This document shows, one piece after another, positions 26,698-35,041 of a stretch of 64,000 nucleotides of DNA. The translations under genes and the position numbers were made by a program. Numbering within the stretch: the first letter of the stretch is position 1; every line of letters starts with the position of its first letter. Below the pieces are notes generated by a model. It saw only the letters and a program-made list of their open reading frames with translations. It was not told the DNA's origin and did no database searches. This DNA comes from Clostridium estertheticum subsp. estertheticum (GTDB lineage Bacteria > Bacillota > Clostridia > Clostridiales > Clostridiaceae), in NCBI RefSeq assembly GCF_001877035.1, contig NZ_CP015756.1, positions 4,083,001-4,147,000 of the forward strand, read 5' to 3'.

Positions 26698-27450
26698 CTA
26701 TTTTTTCCCTTCACGAAACATATGCGTAAATGTCTTATCATACAAAAGGCTTTTCTCATATTCACAATCTATGAAATCACCTACAAGAATTTGAGCACAT
26801 TTAGTTATTTTAGCTTCTTTTACTTTCTCTGCTATATCATCTAAAGTTCCAATAATAGCTCTTTCATCTGCCCATGTAGCCCTCTCAATAACGGCTATTG
26901 GTACATTTCTTCCGTAACCTGCCTTAAGTTTTGCAACTACTTTATCTATCATACTTATAGATAAAAAAATGGCCATTGACGCCCCAATTGAAGCAAGCTT
27001 TTCTAAATCCTCAGTTTCTGGCACTGGAGTTCTGCCCTCAACCCTTGTAAGAATAAGGGTTTGAGTTACACTTGGAAGCGTAAATTCTTTTTTGATAACA
27101 GATGCTGCAGCCGAGAAGGAGCTTACCCCTGGCACAATTGAATAATCTATATTTAATTTATCTAACTCATCCATTTGCTCTTTTATTGCTCCATATATAG
27201 CCGGGTCTCCGGTGTGAAGTCTTACTACGCTTTTATTCTCGCTATCCGCTTTTTTCATAACCTCGATAACGTCCTCAAGAGTCATGGAAGCTGAATTGTG
27301 AACTACAACATCTTTTTTGCAAAATGTGATATGCTCTGCACTAACAAGCGATCCTGCATAAATAACCACATCGGCAGTCGATAATATATTTCTTCCCTTA
27401 ACTGTAATTAAATCCACATCACCTGGGCCTGCACCAATAAAATAAACCAT
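26698..27450 (-). CDS. cbiF: Cobalt-precorrin-4 C11-methyltransferase
   Basis: A 250-residue methylase transferring a methyl group from SAM to C11. MVYFIGAGPGDVDLITVKG is diagnostic of CbiF/CobM, with YAGSLV, RLHTGDPAIYGAI and PGVSSFSAAA following. The ATG at 27450 has GAGAGGTGA in front, better than the GTG nine nucleotides further upstream. It sits between cbiL and cbiH; two REP-like repeats precede it. Confidence 0.94.
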   Translation of the reverse strand: MVYFIGAGPGDVDLITVKGRNILSTADVVIYAGSLVSAEHITFCKKDVVVHNSASMTLEDVIEVMKKADSENKSVVRLHTGDPAIYGAIKEQMDELDKLNIDYSIVPGVSSFSAAASVIKKEFTLPSVTQTLILTRVEGRTPVPETEDLEKLASIGASMAIFLSISMIDKVVAKLKAGYGRNVPIAVIERATWADERAIIGTLDDIAEKVKEAKITKCAQILVGDFIDCEYEKSLLYDKTFTHMFREGKK

Positions 27451-27471
27451 TAAATTCACCTCTCCTTTTAG

Positions 27472-27527
27472 AATAGTTATTACCTGTCCCCGCCTATTGT
27501 TTTGAGGATTAGTTCTTAACTGTCCCT
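27472..27527 (-). repeat. REP-like dispersed repeat, two diverged reverse copies
   Basis: Reverse-oriented copies at 27472-27491 (AATAGTTATTACCTGTCCCC) and 27508-27527 (ATTAGTTCTTAACTGTCCCT), between cbiL and cbiF. These are among the most diverged copies. Confidence 0.75.
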
Positions 27528-27531
27528 ACCT

Positions 27532-28197
27532 TTATTCTTTCTTCGCAATTATTAAACTCATATATTCTTTATTTTTTAATATATCTTCGCGACATCGAAG
27601 GACTTCTTGTCCTTCTCTACCAGCTCTTTTAACATATACATATTTATAACCCTTCGCTTCTAGGCAATCTAAAACTTCTTCTTCGATTTTATAAACCTTC
27701 ATAATTACTAGGAATTTTTCATCCTTTATAGTATCGAGCCTTGATGCTGGAAGTATTAAAAGCGGTTCGTTCCCAATTACTAAATATTCATTAGCAATGC
27801 TTGCGCAAGCACAAAATGAGGTTATACCAGGAATTGTTTCAACTTCGTATCCACTTTCCTTAATGTAATTTAATAAATATATATATGTGCTATATACAAA
27901 TGGATCTCCTATAGTTAAGAAAGCTACATCTTTTCCAGCTTTTAATTTTTCTTCAATAGACTTAAAAGCTTCATAAATCTTCGCTTCCTGCTCTGCTCCA
28001 CCCATAGGAAAATGTTTAACCAAAACTTCTGAGTCCTTGTTAATATACTCCTCTGCTATTTCATGGGCTATGCTTTTTCCACCATTCATAGCACTCGGAA
28101 CTACTATAACATCACATTTTCCAATAGTTTTAATTGCCTTTATCGTAAGCAGTTCCTTGTCGCCAGGTCCTACCCCTACCCCATATAATTTTGCCAT
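27532..28197 (-). CDS. cbiL: Cobalt-factor II (precorrin-2) C20-methyltransferase
   Basis: A 221-residue methylase that adds the C20 methyl group. The N-terminus AKLYGVGVGPGDKELLTIKA, then VPSAMNGGKSIA, FLTIGDPFVYSTY and PGITSFCACAS match CbiL. The start at 28197 is fixed by GGAGGGCTTAAA; a longer reading to 28236 adds 13 residues without a ribosome site. First of three consecutive methylases. Confidence 0.93.
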   Translation of the reverse strand: MAKLYGVGVGPGDKELLTIKAIKTIGKCDVIVVPSAMNGGKSIAHEIAEEYINKDSEVLVKHFPMGGAEQEAKIYEAFKSIEEKLKAGKDVAFLTIGDPFVYSTYIYLLNYIKESGYEVETIPGITSFCACASIANEYLVIGNEPLLILPASRLDTIKDEKFLVIMKVYKIEEEVLDCLEAKGYKYVYVKRAGREGQEVLRCREDILKNKEYMSLIIAKKE

Positions 28198-28254
28198 TTT
28201 AAGCCCTCCATCTCTAGTAAAATAGTCTCTAGCCATATATTATCATGTAGCTAA

Positions 28255-28860
28255 TTAATTTATATTTTCTATGACAACCACACTAAGATCATCAAAAACT
28301 TTATCTTTAATTTCTTCAACTGTACCTTTTATTATTTTTTCATCCGCATAAGATAATTCTAGACCAACATAAATAGTAGCTGCGATATTATTATCAAAAA
28401 GTTTTCTACATAAAGCTTGTGGTGAATTACTTTTATCAGTAAGCCACACAGATATCTCATGACTTTTCACAATCTCTATAAAATCTTCTTGCCTACCATG
28501 CATACTACCTAGATGAGCATTTTGCCATGGTTTTTTGAGCTTACACATTAAATATTGAAAAGAACTTATACCTGGAACTATCTCTGTTTTACCTTTAAAG
28601 TTATTATTTATATAGTTTACTATACCATAAAAACACGGATCACCCGATGCTATTATTGCGATATTTTTATCAATATTTTCTGTTATATAATCCATAATAT
28701 TCTTTAATGTTTTAACTATTATCTTTTGAACATTAGTTTTAGGTATACTCGCTACAGCTCTCTCGAAACCTATGATCACATCAACCTTTTCCATAGTCTC
28801 TACTGCCAAAGGAATAATATATTTAGGGTTTCCGGGCCCAATACCCACTATATAAACCAT
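28255..28860 (-). CDS. cbiE: Cobalt-precorrin-7 C5-methyltransferase
   Basis: A 201-residue methylase acting on C5. Features are VYIVGIGPGNPKYI, GFERAV, IIASGDPCFYGI, VPGISSFQYLMCKL, and the CbiE-specific LGSMHGRQ followed by WLTDKSNSPQ. In many organisms the next gene or the fused C-terminus is cbiT (C15 methylation and decarboxylation); here CbiE stands alone and no cbiT is found in the window. The ribosome site is weak (GGTTGCAG). Confidence 0.92.
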   Translation of the reverse strand: MVYIVGIGPGNPKYIIPLAVETMEKVDVIIGFERAVASIPKTNVQKIIVKTLKNIMDYITENIDKNIAIIASGDPCFYGIVNYINNNFKGKTEIVPGISSFQYLMCKLKKPWQNAHLGSMHGRQEDFIEIVKSHEISVWLTDKSNSPQALCRKLFDNNIAATIYVGLELSYADEKIIKGTVEEIKDKVFDDLSVVVIENIN

Positions 28861-28892
28861 ATTTTCTGCAACCTTTCACTATTTATTCATGC

Positions 28893-28957
28893 ATTAGTTA
28901 TTAACTGTCCCCGCTTATTTGTCCAAACATTATGTTCATTAGTTGTTAACCGTCCCT
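28893..28957 (-). repeat. REP-like dispersed repeat, two reverse copies touching cbiD
   Basis: Reverse copies at 28893-28912 (ATTAGTTATTAACTGTCCCC) and 28938-28957 (ATTAGTTGTTAACCGTCCCT). The second runs into the cbiD stop codon at 28956-28958, so the repeat abuts the coding end exactly. Confidence 0.88.
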
Positions 28958-30047
28958 ACTTATTTTCCCTAGTGTCACACAAAATTCCTTTATTCATAGA
29001 AAACATAATAACTTCTGCGGGTATAGTATCATATGTATACTGAAATAATCTTTTCTTTACTTTATTTGCAATGCTTTCATATATTTCATTATAATCATCC
29101 TCTAATAACTTTATTGCTCCTTCTGTAGTTTTTTCTTTATAAACTTTAGTTACAATATCAGTAGGAGCGCCTATTAAAGCTAATTCTAGTGCTATTACTT
29201 CTAACCTCACGTCGCATACCCTACTATGAGTTTGAAAACATCCAGCTGCTATCTTGCATGCTTTTCCGATGTGCCCTATAAGAAGAATGCTTTCTATATG
29301 TTTTTCCATGCAGCTATTTAAAGCAAATCCTATATAGTTTGAAACCATTACTATATTATCAGATTTAAACCCTATCTTTGTTGCCATATCTTCCCCCATG
29401 TTACCAAAAACCAAGGTGAGATTTTTATGACCGGCGGCTACCTTTTGGGATATTTCTATATTAATAGATTCTGTAAGCGCTTCCTGTGACATTGGTGTTA
29501 CAATGCCCGTTGTTCCTAGTATCGATATGCCACCTTCAATTCCAAGCCTTGGATTAAATGTTTTCTTGGCCACCTCTTCCCCCTCGGGTACGAATACAGT
29601 TATTGTAATCCCGGCGTCTTTTGGCAACACTTCCCTTACTTCTTTTTCTATCATTTTTCTAGGAACTGGGTTAATCGCCCAGTCACCCTTAGGTACATAT
29701 AATCCTTCTCCCCTAACTATTCCAACGCCTATTCCGCCTTTTAATGTATATCCTGATTCTGATTTTTCAGCCCTTGACCAGATTTCCATGCCGTGAGTTG
29801 CATCAGGATCATCTCCACCATCTTTTATAATGCAGCACTCAACAAAGGTTTCTCCTTTTACTACCTTATATATTGGAAGCAATAGTTCTATACCCTTTGG
29901 GGTGTCTATCTTTATCTCATCAATATCCGTATCATAAAACAATATTTGCGTAGCCGCTTTTGCGGCCGCAGCAGCGCAAGATCCAGTTGTATATCCACAC
30001 CTAAGTTTTTTACCATTAAAATTAACATATAAATCAAGCATTATCAT
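28956..30047 (-). CDS. cbiD: Cobalt-precorrin-5B C1-methyltransferase
   Basis: A 363-residue CbiD that methylates C1 after loss of the acetaldehyde fragment. [18 protein letters not shown] at the N-terminus is diagnostic; [44 protein letters not shown] and [17 protein letters not shown] follow. ATG ATA ATG at the start leaves two possible initiation codons behind AGGGGGTAC. It precedes cbiE and follows a small L7/L12-like gene. Confidence 0.95.
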   Translation of the reverse strand: MIMLDLYVNFNGKKLRCGYTTGSCAAAAAKAATQILFYDTDIDEIKIDTPKGIELLLPIYKVVKGETFVECCIIKDGGDDPDATHGMEIWSRAEKSESGYTLKGGIGVGIVRGEGLYVPKGDWAINPVPRKMIEKEVREVLPKDAGITITVFVPEGEEVAKKTFNPRLGIEGGISILGTTGIVTPMSQEALTESINIEISQKVAAGHKNLTLVFGNMGEDMATKIGFKSDNIVMVSNYIGFALNSCMEKHIESILLIGHIGKACKIAAGCFQTHSRVCDVRLEVIALELALIGAPTDIVTKVYKEKTTEGAIKLLEDDYNEIYESIANKVKKRLFQYTYDTIPAEVIMFSMNKGILCDTRENK

Positions 30048-30070
30048 GTACCCCCTGTTAAGGTTGTCAT

Positions 30071-30334
30071 TTATTTTAGGTTATCAACATAATCTTTTGC
30101 TTCCTTTAATCCAAATCCAGTAATCTCTCTACATTTTTTTATAGCCTTAATTTTCCCCTCTTTGTCTATGATACTTTTTAACTCATCATCTAAAGGGTCT
30201 TTTGGAACTCCTACCTGCCTTGCGATCTTAATCAAATTTGAATTCATGCGAGTTATATGTTTTTGCAATGAATCAATCTTATTTGTAAGTATTGAAATAT
30301 AAAGTACAATTACAAAGAGTATTAGGTAATCCAT
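30071..30334 (-). CDS. Small membrane-anchored protein with ribosomal L7/L12 C-terminal-like domain
   Basis: An 87-residue protein. Residues about 2-18 ([16 protein letters not shown]) form a membrane helix, a short helical linker follows, and the last 33 residues ([27 protein letters not shown]) match the C-terminal domain of ribosomal protein L7/L12. The start at 30334 is fixed by GAGGAGATATAAT. Similar anchored L12-like proteins occur in Firmicutes without a known job. It lies in the cbi operon between cbiC and cbiD; whether it serves cobalamin synthesis is unknown. Confidence 0.8.
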   Translation of the reverse strand: MDYLILFVIVLYISILTNKIDSLQKHITRMNSNLIKIARQVGVPKDPLDDELKSIIDKEGKIKAIKKCREITGFGLKEAKDYVDNLK

Positions 30335-30387
30335 ATTATATCTCCTCTCCCCCATTATGATTATTAAAAAAGTTCTTAATCTACGTG

Positions 30388-31014
30388 CTAACTTCTGTCC
30401 ACTATCATATACATTAATGCATTTAATATAGATGCAGCCACAGTGCTTCCACCTTTTCTTCCCCTAACAACAATCATTGGGATGTCCAATTTTTCAATTT
30501 CTATTTTAGATTCTGCAGCTCCCACAAAGCCTATCGGTGTTGCTATTATAAATTTGGCATTACATTTTCCTTCCTCAATTAATTCCTTTAATCTAAATAA
30601 AGCTGTAGGTGCATTACCAAAAATAAAGAACTCAACACCATCTTCTACTGCCTTCTCCACGGCTGCCATAGAACGTGTTATGTGACGTGCCTTAGCAATT
30701 TCAGCCACCTTTTCATCACTAACAAAACATAAGGCATTACAATTCAAATCTTTAAGAGCTTTTTTATTTATACCTGCTAGCGCCATTTTTGTATCAGTAT
30801 ATATTGTTACTCCTTTTTTAAGTAACTCTACAGCCGCATCTATTGCTCCATCTCGAATATATAATATATTTTTATAATCAAAATCTGCCGTAGTATGTAT
30901 TACTCTTTTAATTATTGAAAGTTCTCTAGGGGAATATTCATGCTCTCCCATTTCTTGTCCAATAATTTCAAAACTTCTCTTTTCTATGTCCATAGGAATT
31001 TTTATGTAATCCAT
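30388..31014 (-). CDS. cbiC: Cobalt-precorrin-8 methylmutase
   Basis: A 208-residue CbiC that moves the C11 methyl group to C12, giving cobyrinate. The catalytic histidine is in RVIHTTADFDY (about H40). IYTDTKMALAG, RSMAAVEKAV, FGNAPTALFRL, ATPIGFVGAAESK and VRGRKGGSTVAASILNAL are the conserved blocks. The start has AAAGGAGATTG. Followed by the L7/L12-like gene and preceded by one REP-like repeat. Confidence 0.95.
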   Translation of the reverse strand: MDYIKIPMDIEKRSFEIIGQEMGEHEYSPRELSIIKRVIHTTADFDYKNILYIRDGAIDAAVELLKKGVTIYTDTKMALAGINKKALKDLNCNALCFVSDEKVAEIAKARHITRSMAAVEKAVEDGVEFFIFGNAPTALFRLKELIEEGKCNAKFIIATPIGFVGAAESKIEIEKLDIPMIVVRGRKGGSTVAASILNALMYMIVDRS

Positions 31015-31045
31015 ATTTCAATCTCCTTTTGTTTTAGAATCAGAT

Positions 31046-31065
31046 GGGGACGGTTAACAACTAAT
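31046..31065 (+). repeat. REP-like dispersed repeat, one forward copy
   Basis: An exact consensus copy between cbiA and cbiC, 13 nt from the end of cbiA. Confidence 0.9.
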
Positions 31066-31078
31066 TGACTTAATCCAT

Positions 31079-32404
31079 CTATTTAAAAATTTTTTTAAAC
31101 CATAATAAATTTCCAAAAAAGTGAACATGTCCGTACACCGCTATAGTGTTTTTTTTAATATATCCACATAACCAATTTTTTCGGCTTCCATCATAAACGT
31201 CTTTAGAAAGTTTAAATATTTTTTCTTCTTGTAAATCAACAAATGATTTATGAAACTCATGGCAGTTTATGCTCATATCTTTTGGCAAAATAGTATTTTC
31301 TACCTCTACCTTAATTTTCGCATATCCAAAATTCTGAAGTCTTGTTGTTAAGGAATAATATCCATCAAAAAAGCCAACAGCTTTATGTGTTATTTGTTCT
31401 TCATCTAGACTCTTTTCCCCTAAAGTAAGGTACATTAATCCTCCACATTCAGCGTAACAGGGTAGTCCACTATCAAGAGCTTTTTTAATACTATAAATCA
31501 TAGATGTATTTTCAGATAACTCTTTTATAAATACCTCAGGGTACCCCCCACCTAAATAAAGAAAATCAATATTGCTCGGTAGTTCATTATCAATAAGTGG
31601 ACTAAAGTATATAACTTCTCCGAGTTCCTCTAGAAGCTCTAAATTTTCTTTATAATAAAAACTAAAAGCTTTATCGTAGGCTACAGCTATTCTTTTGCCC
31701 TTATTTTCAACATGAAAATTATCTACATATTTTTTACTTTCATTAAATTGTTCTAATAATAGATCCATATCCAAATGTTTTTCTAATAATTTGGCGCAAA
31801 CTTCAATTTTTTCCTCAAGGTCCTCTATTTCACTACTTTGAATTAACCCTAAATGCCTACTTTTCAAAGATAATCTCTCATCTTTAGGAAGATAACCTAA
31901 AACTTTTATTTTACAATTTTTATCAATTGCCGATTTAAGCAAATTATAGTAACTCTCTGTTATGTTATTTAATATTATGCCACGTATATTCGCATCTTTA
32001 AAATTAACTATTCCATTTATTTCTGCACAAAAGGTTGCTACCTGAGCTTTTGGAGACAGTACAAGTATAATAGGTAAATCTAAAACCTTAGACACATGAT
32101 ATGTAGAATATGATGTATATATTCCTTTGCCATCATATAATCCCATTACACCTTCAACTACCCCTAAATCACCATGGCCTCTAGAAAAGCTAGCCTTAAC
32201 TCCGGCCTCTCCCATAAGATATAAATCCAGATTTCTTGAATCTTGTCCCGTTATCTTTGAATGAAAAGCCGAGTCTATATAATCAGGCCCTACTTTATAA
32301 CCCTGCACCTTGAAGCCCCTATTTTTTAAGGCTTTCATAATCCCAAGGGTTACTGTGGTTTTACCACCACCACTTGCATTTGAAGCTATAAATATACTCT
32401 GCAT
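31079..32404 (-). CDS. cbiA: Cobyrinate a,c-diamide synthase
   Basis: A 441-residue amidotransferase that amidates the a and c side chains using ATP and glutamine. The N-terminal P-loop-like IASNASGGGKTTVTLGI and KVGPDYIDSAFH belong to the synthetase half; GVVEGVMGLYDG lies between. The C-terminal glutaminase half has the cysteine in CYAECGGLMYL and the histidine in NCHEFHKS. RBS AGGATGTGAG. The related cobyric acid synthase (cbiP) is not in the window. Confidence 0.95.
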   Translation of the reverse strand: MQSIFIASNASGGGKTTVTLGIMKALKNRGFKVQGYKVGPDYIDSAFHSKITGQDSRNLDLYLMGEAGVKASFSRGHGDLGVVEGVMGLYDGKGIYTSYSTYHVSKVLDLPIILVLSPKAQVATFCAEINGIVNFKDANIRGIILNNITESYYNLLKSAIDKNCKIKVLGYLPKDERLSLKSRHLGLIQSSEIEDLEEKIEVCAKLLEKHLDMDLLLEQFNESKKYVDNFHVENKGKRIAVAYDKAFSFYYKENLELLEELGEVIYFSPLIDNELPSNIDFLYLGGGYPEVFIKELSENTSMIYSIKKALDSGLPCYAECGGLMYLTLGEKSLDEEQITHKAVGFFDGYYSLTTRLQNFGYAKIKVEVENTILPKDMSINCHEFHKSFVDLQEEKIFKLSKDVYDGSRKNWLCGYIKKNTIAVYGHVHFFGNLLWFKKIFK

Positions 32405-32443
32405 TTACACTCACATCCTTTTATGGACTGGCCCTTAAAGTCA

Positions 32444-32509
32444 ATTAGTTGTTAACTGTCCCTCAAGTTTTGACTCTCACTTAAGTTCAATTAGTTGTTA
32501 ACCGTCCCT
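32444..32509 (-). repeat. REP-like dispersed repeat, two reverse copies in a 46-bp tandem duplication
   Basis: Copies at 32444-32463 and 32490-32509 lie in two nearly identical tandem units of 46 bp that also share the flanking CAAGTTTTG. This shows local duplication of a repeat together with its flank. Confidence 0.9.
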
Positions 32510-32520
32510 CAAGTTTTGGC

Positions 32521-33609
32521 CTAAAGTTCTAATTTTTTTAAACACCGAATCAACTTTTCATTTCTGACATTATCCTTAATAGCCAGCCTTATAAACTTTT
32601 TGTCTAGTCCCCTAAAATTATCTGCTTTCCTTACAACAAATCCTTGCTCTAAACACAGTTTATAAAACTCATCTGCATCTATACCCTTTAATTTACATAA
32701 CACAAAATTACCATAAGTTAAAAAGACTTTATCTATAAATGAAATACTATTTAACGCCTTTAAGAAAATAGGTCTTTCATCTCTTATCCATTGTTTGCTT
32801 TTTTCAATATACTCGACATCCCTTAGCACATTAATTGCTGCAACTTCTGCAAAACAGTTTATATTCCAAGGGTTTTGTTTATCTTTAATTTTTTTTATTA
32901 ATTTAGCATCACTACTAACTCCATAGCCAAATCTTATGCCTGGCATTGCGAAAAATTTTGTTAAGGCCCTTATTATGAATAAGCATTTATAAGTTTTAAC
33001 ACTCTGCGCAAAACTGTGCAAATTATCTCCCGTAAATTCTATAAAAGCCTCATCTATTATTATGATTTTATTATTACCCTCACAATAATCAAGAATTTTT
33101 TTAAACTTAGCTTTATCAATGATATTACCATTAGGATTATTAGGATTAGCTAGGATTACCCCCTCTACATTTCGTAATCTATTAAGGATATCCTCATAAT
33201 CATAAGAGAGCTGAGCATACTTATGCTTTAGCAAAACAGTCCCATTAAAATTTTCTTTTAAGTGAGAATATTCTATATTACAAGCCCACTTTTTAGCGTC
33301 AATTTCATACTCTACAAAGGAAGGTACTACAATTAGTACACTTCTAAGGCAAGATATAACTAAATCAATTATTTCAGCTGCCCCATTTCCTAAAACAAAA
33401 TACTCCTCTGGGCAACTAATGTATTTGCCGAGTGCCTTTAATACATTCCTATATTGAATATCTGGATATCTAGTTAATGCATCTAAAGCAAAACTAATAT
33501 TGTCAGTAAAACTTTTAGGAACGCCAAGTGGATTTATATTAGAACTATAATCTAATAGTTCTCGTCCCTCAAGTAATCCATTAGTATAAATATCTCCACC
33601 ATGTATCAT
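32521..33609 (-). CDS. cobD: L-threonine-O-3-phosphate decarboxylase
   Basis: A 362-residue PLP enzyme of the aminotransferase class I/II fold that makes (R)-1-amino-2-propanol phosphate, the linker to the lower ligand. The N-terminal MIHGGDIY and DYSSNINPLGVP are typical of CobD and separate it from histidinol-phosphate aminotransferase. ANPNNPNG and IIDEAFIEF follow; the PLP lysine is in RALTKFFAMPGIRFGYG. ATG 33609 is chosen for its GGAAGG site. The C-terminal cysteine-rich cluster of some fused CobD proteins is absent. Confidence 0.92.
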   Translation of the reverse strand: MIHGGDIYTNGLLEGRELLDYSSNINPLGVPKSFTDNISFALDALTRYPDIQYRNVLKALGKYISCPEEYFVLGNGAAEIIDLVISCLRSVLIVVPSFVEYEIDAKKWACNIEYSHLKENFNGTVLLKHKYAQLSYDYEDILNRLRNVEGVILANPNNPNGNIIDKAKFKKILDYCEGNNKIIIIDEAFIEFTGDNLHSFAQSVKTYKCLFIIRALTKFFAMPGIRFGYGVSSDAKLIKKIKDKQNPWNINCFAEVAAINVLRDVEYIEKSKQWIRDERPIFLKALNSISFIDKVFLTYGNFVLCKLKGIDADEFYKLCLEQGFVVRKADNFRGLDKKFIRLAIKDNVRNEKLIRCLKKLEL

Positions 33610-33676
33610 AAATACCTTCCTTTCTTTGGGCTCCACCTGTACTTATAATTTCATCTTCAAGTAGCCACGAATACTT

Positions 33677-34510
33677 CTAAATACCCTTATGTGTTTTTCC
33701 TACATTTTTAAATTTTTCATTAATTACATCATTAATATGTTGTATATAAATATCTTGTACAGCAATATTTTCTCCTAATCCATGTAGGTATATCCTTACT
33801 TTAAATCCCTCTGCTTCTAAAACATTTTTCCATGACTCTTCCTTTTCACCAACCATATCATTCTTAACATGATCGCCTGCAACTAAAAGTAGCGGCATTA
33901 GAATAACTTCTTTAGTCCCCTGAGCTATAACGTTTGGTATTACTCTATCCAAAGTTGGATACCCCTCTACTGTTGCTACATGAACGTTTTTAAACCCTCT
34001 GTCCCTTAGAACACTTTCGAAGCAACAATATACTGCATTCGCAATATGGCTTGTACCATGACCCATTAAAATTACTGTGTCATCTTTTGGTAATTGATTT
34101 GATAAAGCATCAACCATTATTGTGTAATCATCCGGCACGCCATCCTCTTCTCCCTTAAAACATATAAGTGGTCTTCCTACCAAAATATTGTCAAATGCAT
34201 TGCATTCCTTATATTTATTAACTACATTGTTTACATAATCATATTCTGCTCCTGGAATAACATGTAAGGGCTGAACAATTACCTCATTATAACCTTCATT
34301 TTTGAGTTTTTCCAAAGCTTCCTCTGGTGTATCTATATAAATATTATCTCTATTTTTAAGAACCTTAAGAATAACATGCGAAGTAAACGCTCTTCTTATG
34401 TCATAATCTACAAAGGTATTTTTTATTTTATTTTCTATTACATCAATAGTTACCTTTCTTGTGTCTTCATATGTTGTTCCAAAACTTACAACTAAAATTG
34501 CTTTCTTCAT
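33677..34510 (-). CDS. cbiK: Anaerobic sirohydrochlorin cobaltochelatase
   Basis: A 277-residue CbiK that inserts cobalt into sirohydrochlorin, the entry step of the anaerobic route. AILVVSFGTTYEDTRK, VQPLHVIPGAEYD, ILMGHGTSHIANAVY (catalytic histidine) and LLLVAGDHVKNDMVG are conserved. No signal peptide is present, so this is the cytoplasmic form. The start at 34510 has AAGGTGG. First gene of the riboswitch-controlled operon. Confidence 0.95.
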   Translation of the reverse strand: MKKAILVVSFGTTYEDTRKVTIDVIENKIKNTFVDYDIRRAFTSHVILKVLKNRDNIYIDTPEEALEKLKNEGYNEVIVQPLHVIPGAEYDYVNNVVNKYKECNAFDNILVGRPLICFKGEEDGVPDDYTIMVDALSNQLPKDDTVILMGHGTSHIANAVYCCFESVLRDRGFKNVHVATVEGYPTLDRVIPNVIAQGTKEVILMPLLLVAGDHVKNDMVGEKEESWKNVLEAEGFKVRIYLHGLGENIAVQDIYIQHINDVINEKFKNVGKTHKGI

Positions 34511-34584
34511 TGTTTGCTTCCACCTTATCATGTATTTTTCGGAATTTTGAACTCTATTTGCTCCTAATATCTTTTCAAAAAAAC

Positions 34585-34619
34585 AAAAAGTAGTTCACCT
34601 GAGATAGCGACTACTTTTT
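34585..34619 (-). terminator. Terminator between the B12 riboswitch and cbiK (expression platform)
   Basis: AAAAAGTAGT (34585-34594) pairs with 34610-34619, and the minus strand continues TGTTTTTTT. Its place between the B12 aptamer and cbiK makes it the likely regulated terminator. Confidence 0.88.
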
Positions 34620-34683
34620 AATTAATTTGTAATAAAATTAACTGCATTAAAAAGTCCTTTCCCTCCGAAAGCTTTGTTAACAT

Positions 34684-34790
34684 CATTTAGGCAGGTCTCC
34701 TGGCTTTTGATTTCTCAATTACAGTAGCGGGGGCTGCTGCGGACTTAAACCACATTCCCTTTTCACCTAATACTCTAGGCACCTAAAATT
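34684..34790 (-). promoter_or_regulatory. Cobalamin (B12) riboswitch
   Basis: The minus strand shows the B12-aptamer landmarks in order: AGGTGCC at 34784-34778, AGGGAATGTGGT, AAGTCCGCAGCAGCCCCCGC, TACTGTA, and the B12 box GCCAGGAGACCTGCC ending near 34690. Bound adenosylcobalamin would favour the terminator at 34585-34619 and shut off the cbi operon. This is the only such element in the window; the cobT and cbiG transcripts show none. Confidence 0.96.
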
Positions 34791-34808
34791 ATATTCTATT
34801 GTACTATT

Positions 34809-34837
34809 AGTTTATTATAATTAAGTGGCGGTGTCAA
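34809..34837 (-). promoter_or_regulatory. Probable housekeeping promoter of the cbi operon
   Basis: Minus strand TTGACA (34832-34837), 17 nt, TAAACT (34809-34814), about 25 nt before the aptamer begins. Confidence 0.55.
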
Positions 34838-34894
34838 TGTCATTGTAAAACTTAAGGGTTGGAGGGTTATCTTTAGTCCTAAGGGAGAAAGGTA

Positions 34895-34959
34895 AGGGAC
34901 GGTTAACAACTAATTGCTGTTTTAGATAATATTTAAGACGGGGACGGTTAACAACTAAT
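34895..34959 (+). repeat. REP-like dispersed repeat, two forward copies upstream of the RAYT
   Basis: Copies at 34895-34914 (AGGGACGGTTAACAACTAAT) and 34940-34959 (exact consensus), 45 bp apart and 83 bp before the transposase start. With the reverse copy at 36150 they bracket the transposase in inverted orientation. Confidence 0.92.
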
Positions 34960-35041
34960 GAACATTAACCTAAAAAAATGAATAGCATTATACTCCATAG
35001 GAAACAATTAAAATAGTACTTTATGAGGAGAGGTGATTTTT

